Shown here piece after piece: positions 55,164-61,800 of a DNA stretch of 64,000 bases; the stretch's first letter is position 1; the number at the start of each line of letters is the position of its first letter. This stretch comes from Flavobacterium azizsancarii (GTDB lineage Bacteria; Bacteroidota; Bacteroidia; Flavobacteriales; Flavobacteriaceae): contig NZ_JAMZNK010000013.1 of the NCBI RefSeq assembly GCF_027980145.1, positions 62,001 through 126,000 of the forward strand. Direction: 5' to 3'. The notes beneath the pieces are model-generated. The model worked only from the letters and a program-made list of their open reading frames with translations, made no database searches and had not been told where the DNA came from. The translations under genes and the position numbers were made by a program.

Positions 55164-55352
55164 AATTATAATCTAAAGGATTTGACAACAGACTCCCACT
55201 GGGTTGTTTATGAAGGGGGATTAAATTTTATTGATGTAGGAGATAATAAATTTGTAGGTTTTAAAATTTACACTTGGGGCTATGATCCTATGAAGCAAGT
55301 TGATGAAAAAGGGAATCCGGATCTCCCGCTAGCGCGAGCGTCTCGCTCGTGA
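55164..55352 (+). pseudogene. Displaced 3' fragment of a second effector allele
   Basis: From 55166 to 55243, 78 bases are identical to 54428-54505 inside the effector gene. The match continues with substitutions (GDNKFVGFKIYTWGYDPMKQ versus GESKFVGFKIYTWGYDTVNQ). It starts in mid-domain without a start codon, keeps the effector frame, contains the catalytic-type His, and then runs into palindromic repeat DNA to a stop at 55350-55352. It is an orphan C-terminal piece of a related effector, left behind the immunity gene. Confidence 0.8.
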
Positions 55353-55745
55353 ACGCAAAGTTGATATAACAATTGATATGCTGTGTGTGCACGAGCGAGA
55401 CGCTCGCGCCAGCAGATGAAACCGTCACTAATTTTCAAGGTTTGAAAACTATAAAACATCTGCTGGCGAGAGCGGGACGCCAGATGTTCGAAACCCTCAA
55501 AAAAATAGGCTGAAAGCCTAAAGTCAATAGCGTGGTGCAACGCACTACAGAATAATTAAGTTCTATATGTTGCCCTGAAAGGGCAAAAGCAAAATAAACG
55601 ATATAGATTCTAAAAACAGGAAAACTTTGTTATAAAATAACAATGTAACCTAATGAAAATTTTCTTTGCGATTAGGCTTCCGCCCTTTCAGGGCTAAAAC
55701 AAAAATCGTTTTGCATTCATAGTGCTTCGCACCATGCTGTTGCCA
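55332..55745. repeat. Cluster of GC-rich short palindromes
   Basis: A perfect 20-bp inverted repeat, GCGCGAGCGTCTCGCTCGTG (55332-55351) with its complement at 55390-55409. Then AGCAGATG / CATCTGCT (55411 and 55455), GGCTGAAAGCC (55508), CGTGGTGCAACGCAC (55531-55545), TTGCCCTGAAAGGGCAA (55570-55586), GCCCTTTCAGGGC (55682-55694) and AGTGCTTCGCACCA (55721-55734). These resemble REP-like elements frequent between Bacteroidota genes. The region is clearly richer in GC than its surroundings. No transposase was found. Confidence 0.8.
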
Positions 55746-55826
55746 AGGCTCTTACAGAGCAGCAGGTTCGAACAATTATAGCGGGACAATAGCGAGTAGA
55801 TCTTTATCAGATTTAAGAATTAGAAT

Positions 55827-56149
55827 TCAATCCCCAACCAACACCTCACTAATTTCCGTAATCAATTCAAATTCATCTAGAGGAAACATCTCCAACACCA
55901 TTTCTAGAATAAGCGCAACATTTATAGGCGAATATTTAATGGTAGTTGAGGTTTGATGCGCGTCTTGCTCTAATGCTACAATACATAATTTTAGGAGTTC
56001 GGTAATGGTACAGCCAAGTTCATAATAATTGAGCATTTTAATTTGAGCGGTATGAGTTCCTATTTTATCATTAGGCGGAGTAGAGTCTTGCAATATTTGG
56101 CAGTTAATTTTCTAAGGCTTTCTAATTTTTTAATTTCATTGGTTTCCAT
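55827..56149 (-). pseudogene. Small conserved-type protein broken by a one-base frameshift
   Basis: Translation from the ATG at 56149 gives METNEIKKLESLRKLTAKYC and then shifts out of frame. In the next frame the protein continues DSTPPNDKIGTHTAQIKMLN to a stop at 55827, with an acidic helical end (ALILEMVLEMFPLDEFELI). One added base near 56088 (TGCAAG to TGCCAAG) joins them into about 107 residues, and the span is one base short of a multiple of three. Helical and cytoplasmic; function unknown. Some Bacteroidota carry such genes divergent to an XRE regulator, as here. Confidence 0.65.
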
Positions 56150-56311
56150 GGCGTATATTTTTTAGTTGAGTTAATCATTTTACAATTAGACTTTTATTAT
56201 TTTGTTATAAGAAAAATTGTACTTTTGTTTGACTCAGCGAAGAAAGAGATAGATTTTTCTGTATGAAAACATTTTTTAGTGTTCCTTACATCAGAAATAT
56301 GTCTTTTACAT

Positions 56312-56344
56312 TTTGCAGGTTATCACACTAAATTATTATCTTTG
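56312..56344 (+). promoter_or_regulatory. Promoter of the XRE regulator, possibly leaderless
   Basis: TTTG (56312-56315), 21 bases, then TATCTTTG (56337-56344): an excellent match to the Bacteroidota consensus. The ATG follows only 4 bases after the -7 box, where transcription would be expected to start, which suggests an mRNA with no or almost no leader. Confidence 0.6.
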
Positions 56345-56348
56345 AATT

Positions 56349-56756
56349 ATGAGCACACTAACAAAACCAAATCATATAGGGCGCAAGATTAGCCGTATTC
56401 GTGAACTTCGTGATATGAAACAGGAAGCTTTGGCACAGGCTTTAGGAATAAGCCAGCAAACAATATCTTCTATCGAAAACAGCGAAACCATAGAAGAAGA
56501 AAGGCTTATCGAAGTAGCAAAAGCACTTGGTGTAACGGTTGAAGCCATTAAGAATTTTTCAGAAGAATTGGCAATTAATTATTTCAACACTTTTAATGAA
56601 TCTGATAATAATTTCAATCATTACAATACTTGTACATTCAATCCATTAGATAAATTAATGGAAGCAGTAGAAGAAAATAAAAAACTTTACGAACGTTTGC
56701 TGAAAGCGGAACAAGATAAAAACGAATATTTAGAAAAATTACTTCAAGTGAAATAA
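56349..56756 (+). CDS. XRE-family helix-turn-helix regulator
   Basis: 135 residues. The N-terminal HTH_3 domain (residues ~10-65) reads IGRKISRIRELRDMKQEALA, LGISQQTISSIENSETIEEE, ALGVTVEAIKNF. A linker with NFNHYNTCTF and a C-terminal coiled coil (KLMEAVEENKKLYERLLKAE) follow, probably for dimerisation. This compact type is widespread in Bacteroidota and its targets are unknown. It is divergent from the broken small gene at 55827-56149 and ends in a hairpin terminator. Confidence 0.9.
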   Translation: MSTLTKPNHIGRKISRIRELRDMKQEALAQALGISQQTISSIENSETIEEERLIEVAKALGVTVEAIKNFSEELAINYFNTFNESDNNFNHYNTCTFNPLDKLMEAVEENKKLYERLLKAEQDKNEYLEKLLQVK

Positions 56757-56777
56757 TTTCTAGAGAAGTTCATTCAT

Positions 56778-56808
56778 AAAAAAGCATCAGCCACGGTTGG
56801 TGCTTTTT
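56778..56808 (+). terminator. Terminator after the XRE gene
   Basis: The hairpin AAAAGCATCAGCC / GGTTGGTGCTTTT is followed by AATTTTT. A near-copy of the same hairpin (56977-57008) serves the convergent gene at 57029-57415. Confidence 0.75.
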
Positions 56809-56976
56809 AATTTTTAAAGTCTAGAGTTACTACAATGAATCGGGTTAGGTATTCCGGAGGAACAGAACATATTGTAGGGATGGATATCCATTCAGCACGA
56901 TTATAATCGCAATTATCATTCATACGAACAAAAGCAGAAGTGATATCGAACTAGTTTTGGGAAACTGCGTAGAAAC

Positions 56977-57008
56977 AAAAAAAGCATCAGCCACGGCCGA
57001 TGCTTTTC
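56977..57008 (-). terminator. Terminator after the 57.0-kb secreted protein gene
   Basis: On the minus strand AAAAGCATCGGCC / GGCTGATGCTTTT is followed by a T-run. It shares the AAAGCATCAGCCACGG core with the XRE terminator 200 bases away, so one probably derives from the other. Confidence 0.7.
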
Positions 57009-57028
57009 AATTTTTAAGTAAAAAACAA

Positions 57029-57415
57029 TTAACGACGGAAACCAGGACTTTCGTTTACTGATTCGTCAAGCTTAATAGTTTTTGATTTTTTTGCAGAAAC
57101 AGCAATATCGTGTTTCGCAACTTTACCATTTTCGTTTACTTCTAAGGTATAAGTTCCGGCAGGAAATGCCTCTAAACTTAAGGTTTTCGAAATCTCTAAT
57201 TTGTCTGTAGCAGATTCTCCTGTGTACACTAAATTGTGGTTTTCGTCGAAGATAGAAAAAACTGATTTCTCAAGGTTGTTCAAAGTAATGCTAACTACTT
57301 TTCCGTTTCCGGTTTTTATATTCAAAATATAATCCCCTTTTCCATCCATTGCATAAGTAAAGATCGTTGTTAAAAATACGGCAACAACTAAGCCCATTTT
57401 GGTAAAATTTGTCAT
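57029..57415 (-). CDS. Small secreted Ig-like protein (DUF3244-like), paralog A
   Basis: 128 residues with a signal peptide (MTNFTKMGLVVAVFLTTIFT, ending YAM). The mature ~105 residues form one beta-sandwich: VVSITLNNLEKSVFSIFDEN, LVYTGESA, LEAFPAGTYTLEVNENGKVA. The FPAGTYxLEV block resembles the C-terminal sorting/Ig-like modules of the T9SS type, but here it is the whole protein and lacks a clear sorting end. It is a divergent paralog of the two proteins at 57792 and 59431. Function is unknown; probably periplasmic or secreted. Confidence 0.72.
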   Translation of the reverse strand: MTNFTKMGLVVAVFLTTIFTYAMDGKGDYILNIKTGNGKVVSITLNNLEKSVFSIFDENHNLVYTGESATDKLEISKTLSLEAFPAGTYTLEVNENGKVAKHDIAVSAKKSKTIKLDESVNESPGFRR

Positions 57416-57791
57416 GTTTTTTTTAATTGTTTATTACTGTTTGTGGAACGCTCAAAACTACAAATTGAAATTTAATTTTATGCAAAAAAAGCACTTTTTT
57501 ATAGGTGTAAATTGCTGAATCAAAGATGTTTCGGTGTTTTGACTGAACTATGTACGTAATTACTGGGCTCTTGGATTTTTTTTCTGTGATTTTTTTAATG
57601 GTTTAGAAATCAGATTTTTAGATTTATTAAGAATAGTTTTCTAAAAATGAAATCGAAATAAATTTCATGAAAAAAAAGGGCACAAAAAAACAGCTCAATA
57701 ACCACAAAGAGCTGTTTAAAAAAAACGATTTCCCGTTTTAAAACTTTACTAACTATCTAACCTCATTTTATACTGTATGCAGTATAACTTT
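57416..57791. other. Spacer with terminator of paralog B
   Basis: 376 bases without a gene. The hairpin AAACAGCTC / GAGCTGTTT at 57688-57717 (T-run on the minus strand) ends the paralog B transcript. The ~110 bases between it and the gene match the equivalent stretch after paralog C (59329-59430), including ACTTTACTAACTATCTAACC. Confidence 0.65.
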
Positions 57792-58199
57792 TTAGCGTAC
57801 TGCTACGCCTGTATTTTTAGCAGAAAATCCTGCTTTATAAACAGATGAAACTGCTTTTCTTGATAATGAAGTTGCATCATCAGTAATTGTAATTTCATGT
57901 TTCACTTTTTTTACATTATCCTCAATTTCTAAGAAGTAAGTTCCGGCAGGAAATTCTTCTAAACTAAAAGTTCTCAAGATTCCATCTTTACCAGAAGCAC
58001 TTTCAGAATAGATCAAAGTACCATCTTTATCATAAATAGCAAGGTTGGCTTTTTGCACTTTATTAAGGGCAAACGTAATTAGCTTTCCATTGGTTTTTAA
58101 TACATGAAGATTAAAATCTTCATTCCCGTCAATTGCATAAGTACTCATTCCTGAAAAAAGCACTGCACATACTAAACTTAATTTTAAAATCTTTTTCAT
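57792..58199 (-). CDS. Small secreted Ig-like protein, paralog B
   Basis: 135 residues. Signal peptide MKKILKLSLVCAVLFSGMST, mature start AIDGNEDFNLHVLKTNGKLI, a single beta-sandwich with LRTFSLEEFPAGTYFLEIED and a short tail AVSSVYKAGFSAKNTGVAVR. It is roughly 75-80% identical by eye to paralog C at 59431-59850, including the signal peptide, tail, 3' terminator and ~180 bases upstream, so it is a recent duplication. A TAATTTAG-type -7 box (minus strand, about 58241-58248) is conserved in both. Function is unknown. Confidence 0.78.
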   Translation of the reverse strand: MKKILKLSLVCAVLFSGMSTYAIDGNEDFNLHVLKTNGKLITFALNKVQKANLAIYDKDGTLIYSESASGKDGILRTFSLEEFPAGTYFLEIEDNVKKVKHEITITDDATSLSRKAVSSVYKAGFSAKNTGVAVR

Positions 58200-58300
58200 G
58201 ACATTTGTTTTTTAGATTAATAGTTCTAATTCTCTGATGCTAAATTACTTCGGATATGCATTTTTTTACACAACTCTATTTTCCAATTTCGATGCTGTAT

Positions 58301-58385
58301 TCTCATTTACGAAAGCGTTATAGGTTAAAGTTTGAATTATTTTTATCGTTTTTGTTAATTAGGTTATTATTTTTTAATGTTTTGC
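58301..58385. repeat. Upstream motif, copy 1
   Basis: An ~85-bp segment starting TCTCATTTACGAAAGCGTTA and containing ATAGGTTAA, TTTGTTAATTAGG and TTATTATTTTTTAA. It repeats at 59951-60035 and 60211-60295. It lies about 100 bases upstream of paralog B. Confidence 0.75.
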
Positions 58386-58445
58386 TTAAATTAAGATAAT
58401 GTAAATTAATCTGTATTTCTTACAAATGATTTGTTTTGAAGGTTT

Positions 58446-59256
58446 AACCGCAAAGTGCGCAAGATTTTTTATATGCTGGGTTTTTAGTAAACGCAAAAGT
58501 TCGCAAAGCTTTGTGTCGAATAAACTTTGGGAACTGTTTTAACCGCAAAGTGCGCAAAAGTTTTTTATATGCTGGGTTTTTAGTAGACGCAAAAGTTCGC
58601 AAAGCTATGTGTCGAATAAACTTTGGGAACTGTTTTAACCGCAAAGTGTGCAAAAGTTTTTTATATGCTGGGTTTTTAGTAAACGCAAAAGTTCGCAAAG
58701 CTATGTGTCGAATAAACTTTGGGAACTGTTTTAACCACAAAGAGCGCAAAGTTTTTTATATGCTGGGTTTTTAGTAAACGCAAAAGTTCGCAAAGCTATG
58801 TGTCAAATAAACTTTGCGAACTGTTTTAACCGCAAAGTGCGCAAAAGTTTTTTATATGCTGGGTTTTTAGTAAACGCAAAAGTTCGCAAAGCTATGTGTC
58901 GAATAAACTTTGGGAACTATTTTAACCGCAAAGTGCGCAAGATTTTTTATATGCTGGGTTTTTAGTAAACGCAAAAGTTCGCAAAGCTATGTGTCGAATA
59001 AACTTTGCGAACTGTTTAACCGCAAAGTGCGCAAGATTTTTTATATTCTGGGTTTTTAGTAAACGCAAAAGTTCGCAAAGCTTTGTGTCGAATAAACTTT
59101 GGGAACTGTTTTAACCGCAAAGTGTGCAAAAGTTTTTTATATGCTGGAGCTTTTAGTAAACGCAAAATTTCGCAAAGCTTTGAATGATTCAGCTTTGTGA
59201 GCTTTGTGTTTTCTGAGCGTATATATAGGTAGAAAATCTTTGCGCTCTTTGCGGTA
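58446..59256. repeat. Tandem array: eight units of 94-96 bp
   Basis: Units begin AACCGCAAAGTGCGCAA at 58446, 58541, 58637, 58733, 58828, 58924, 59018 and 59113. They share ATGCTGGGTTTTTAGTAAAC and a hairpin GTTCGCAAAG / CTTTGCGAAC (mutated to CTTTGGGAAC in several units). The last unit diverges and is closed by TCTTTGCGCTCTTTGCGGTA (59237-59256), the inverted complement of the unit start. The array thus looks like one palindromic element whose inner part was amplified. ORFs across it arise from the ~96-bp periodicity and are not genes. Confidence 0.92.
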
Positions 59257-59328
59257 AAAAAACAGCAAAAAATAAAACATTGCGCCTTAGTGCCTTTGTG
59301 GCAACCCCAAAAAAGTATGGCACAAAAA

Positions 59329-59358
59329 AAACAGCTCAATAACCACAAAGAGCTGTTT
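59329..59358 (-). terminator. Terminator after paralog C
   Basis: The hairpin AAACAGCTC / GAGCTGTTT with the same loop as at 57688-57717 and a T-run on the minus strand. Confidence 0.8.
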
Positions 59359-59430
59359 CAAAACAATCACGTTTTTAACTTTACTAACTATCTAACCTCA
59401 TTTTTATACTTTATGAGAGCATAAACTTGT

Positions 59431-59850
59431 TTAGCGTACTGCTACGCTTGAATTTTGAGCAGAGAAACCTGCTTTGTATGCTGACGAAACTGCTTTAGAT
59501 GACAATATAGATTTATCATCAGTAATTGTAATTTCGTGTCTTACTTTTTTTGCACTGTCTTCAACTTCTAAGAAGTAAGTTCCTGCAGGAAGTTCTTCTA
59601 AACTAAAAGTTCTTAAGATTCCTTCTTTACCTGAAGCATTCTCAGAATAGATCAAACTATTGTTTTTATCATAAATACTAATGCTTGCTTTCTTTACCTG
59701 ATTTAGAGCAAACGTAATCAGCTTTCCATTCGCTTTTAATACGTGTAGGTTAAAATCTGCATTTCCATTATCATTTCCATCAATTGCATAAGTGCTCATT
59801 CCTGTAAAAAGTACTGCACATACTAAACTTAATTTTAATATCTTTTTCAT
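59431..59850 (-). CDS. Small secreted Ig-like protein, paralog C
   Basis: 139 residues. The signal peptide MKKILKLSLVCAVLFTGMST differs from paralog B by one residue. The mature protein has a four-residue insert (NDNGNAD) and the same LRTFSLEELPAGTYFLEVED core and SSAYKAGFSAQNSSVAVR tail. The surrounding 5' and 3' sequences are duplicated too. The two copies flank the 95-bp repeat array. Function is unknown; highly conserved signal and tail suggest both copies are in use. Confidence 0.78.
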   Translation of the reverse strand: MKKILKLSLVCAVLFTGMSTYAIDGNDNGNADFNLHVLKANGKLITFALNQVKKASISIYDKNNSLIYSENASGKEGILRTFSLEELPAGTYFLEVEDSAKKVRHEITITDDKSILSSKAVSSAYKAGFSAQNSSVAVR

Positions 59851-60299
59851 AACGCTTCGTTTTAAATTATTAGTTCTAATTTTCTGATGCTAAATTACTC
59901 CGGGATGTGTGATTTTTTCACAACTGTATTTTCCAATTTATATGCTATATTCTCATTTACGAAACCGTTATAGGTTAATTTTTGAATTATGTTAGGTGTT
60001 TTTGTTAATTAGGCTATTATTTTTTAAGGATTTACAAAAATTAACATTTGTGCAAAACAAAGTAAATTCTTACCTGTATAGGATTTGTTTATAAAAGGAC
60101 TGGATTAAATACGATATATTAAAAAAATTAGGAGTAAAAATAAGGGTACTTAAAAATATAACTCAATTACCGTAATTTAAAGATTTGGTTTTTAAGGAAT
60201 TTGATGCGAAATCTGTATTTACGAAACCGTTATAGGTTAATTTTTAAATTATATTAAGTGATTTTGTTAAATTTGCTATTATTTTTTAAAGATTTTATC
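59851..60299. promoter_or_regulatory. Divergent control region with two copies of the shared motif
   Basis: 449 bases between paralog C and the AraC gene. Copy 2 (59951-60035) and copy 3 (60211-60295) of the ~85-bp motif are direct repeats; both contain TTTACGAAACCGTTATAGGT and TTATTATTTTTTAA. The core AACCGTTATAGGTT has dyad-like AACC and GGTT ends. Copy 3 runs straight into the AraC start codon. The arrangement would suit an operator or simply a duplication scar. Confidence 0.6.
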
Positions 60300-61172
60300 A
60301 TGAAGACAATTGCCCCAGCTCTTGAAGTGATATCAAATTCATACGGAAGTTCTTTTACCTACGCAAAGCACGCCGAAAAGACCAATAGTAAAGCTCATCT
60401 ATGGCATTATCATCCTGAGATTGAGTTGGTTTATATAAATGGTGGGGCAGGGAAAAGACAAATAGGAAGCCATGTTTCTTATTATACCAATGGAAGTTTG
60501 ATACTGATAGGTGCTAATTTGCCACATTGCGGTTTTACGAACGAACAAACGGGTAACACAACAGAAACCGTTATTCATATTAAACCGGAGTTTTTAGGGA
60601 ATGATTTTTTTGTTGCTCCCGAAATGAGAAAGGTTCAAAATATTATTAGTCAGGCTAAAGGCGGAATCGCTTTTGGCGGAGAGACTAAAAAACAAATAGG
60701 TAAGAAAATCGAAATGATGGAAAACCAACTTCCGTTTGAACGTTTGCTTACGCTTCTAAGTATTTTAGATGAACTGGATTCTTCAAAGGATTATACGGTT
60801 CTTAATGCTGACGGTTTTTCATTAGAATTGCAAACCCAGGATAATGACCGTATCAATGTAATTTTTAATTATGTTAAAGATCATTTTCAGGAATCAATTG
60901 CTATCGATGAGGTTTCGAGTCTGGTAAGTATGACTACGCCTTCTTTTTGCCGATATTTCAAGAAGATTTCAAATAAAACCTTTACAGAGTTCGTAAACGA
61001 ATATCGTTTGGTTCACGCATCAAAATTATTGGCCGAAAAACCAATCAGTATCAATGAAGTGTGTTACGAAAGCGGATTTAATAATTTCAGTCACTTTAGT
61101 AAGTCCTTCAAACAATACACCGGAAAAAGCGCTTCGCAATATCGTCACGAACACAAGATAATTATTAGCTAA
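60300..61172 (+). CDS. AraC-family transcriptional regulator
   Basis: 290 residues from the ATG at 60300 (MKTIAPALEVISNSYGSSFT). A GTG at 60258 would add 14 residues coded by the repeated motif and is unlikely. The N-terminal cupin (~25-100) has LWHYHPEIELVYINGGAGKR and NGSLILIGANLPHCG, with metal- or ligand-type histidines. The C-terminal HTH pair is IDEVSSLVSMTTPSFCRYFK and ISINEVCYESGFNNFSHFSK, ending GKSASQYRHEH. It is likely an activator responding to a small molecule such as a sugar. It is divergent from the secreted paralog C with a shared upstream motif, so it may control it (inference). Confidence 0.9.
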   Translation: MKTIAPALEVISNSYGSSFTYAKHAEKTNSKAHLWHYHPEIELVYINGGAGKRQIGSHVSYYTNGSLILIGANLPHCGFTNEQTGNTTETVIHIKPEFLGNDFFVAPEMRKVQNIISQAKGGIAFGGETKKQIGKKIEMMENQLPFERLLTLLSILDELDSSKDYTVLNADGFSLELQTQDNDRINVIFNYVKDHFQESIAIDEVSSLVSMTTPSFCRYFKKISNKTFTEFVNEYRLVHASKLLAEKPISINEVCYESGFNNFSHFSKSFKQYTGKSASQYRHEHKIIIS

Positions 61173-61800
61173 AGACTTTTTGTATGGCTAAGAATCCTGA
61201 AACTTTAGAAGAAGCTTCAGGATTTTTTTTTTTGCCACGAATTCCACGAATTTTCACAAAGTAATATTTTTCATTTACATAGAAAAATTAGTGCTAATTA
61301 GTGCAATTCGTGGCAAGTTTTTTCTTCTACAATCACAAAAACTTAAATTTTTGCCACGAATTCAACGAATTTTCACAAAGTAATATTTTTCATTTGCAGA
61401 GAAAAAATTGGTGCTAATTTGTGGAATTCGTGGCAAGCTTTTTCTTCTACAATATAAAGTTATTCACTGTATTGTTTGTCAGGCAGAGCGAAGTCGAAGC
61501 CTTTTTTACGGTAATCACAAAAACTTAAATTTTAGCCATAAATTACACGAATTTCCACGAATTAATATTTCTTATTTACAGAGAAAAATTTGTCCTAATT
61601 CGTGGCAAGCTTTTTATATTATTAAATCATTTATTATGTTGTTCCTTAATATATATAAAGCTGTACTTTTTAGAATTTTAAATTTTAAATTTGGATTTTT
61701 TTACTCTTTGTTATTGTTATAAAAATTATATTTACAGACTTGTTATTTTTAAAATATAACAAGTGTCTGATTTAATTTCCTTAACAAATTTTATAACTGA
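61173..61800. repeat. Three tandem CACGAATT palindromes and an AERSRS-type repeat
   Basis: 628 bases without a gene. Long inverted repeats at 61233-61316, 61352-61436 and 61533-61608 each open with GCCACGAATT or ACACGAATTTCCACGAATT and close with AATTCGTGGCAA. Copies 1 and 2 share the spacer CAAAGTAATATTTTTCATTT. Between copies 2 and 3, CAGGCAGAGCGAAGTCGAAG (61481-61500) is the Bacteroidota intergenic repeat often mistranslated as AERSRS. Confidence 0.85.

Noticed and set aside
55280..55540. 86-codon minus-strand frame.
   Set aside because: Lies over the GC-rich palindromes and the displaced effector fragment of the opposite strand.
58446..59256. Possible CRISPR array.
   Set aside because: Units are 94-96 bp, contiguous and almost fully identical; no short repeat with unique spacers and no cas genes.
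58444..59348. Open frames of 87-110 codons on both strands across the 95-bp array (repeated KQFPKFIRH- and CRINFGNCF-like peptides).
   Set aside because: They exist only because several units are 96 bp, a multiple of three; both strands are open, there is no start signal, and frames break where units are 94 or 95 bp.
61408..61722. 104-codon plus-strand frame before the M13 peptidase gene.
   Set aside because: Runs through two palindromic repeats and the AERSRS-type repeat; no coding character.
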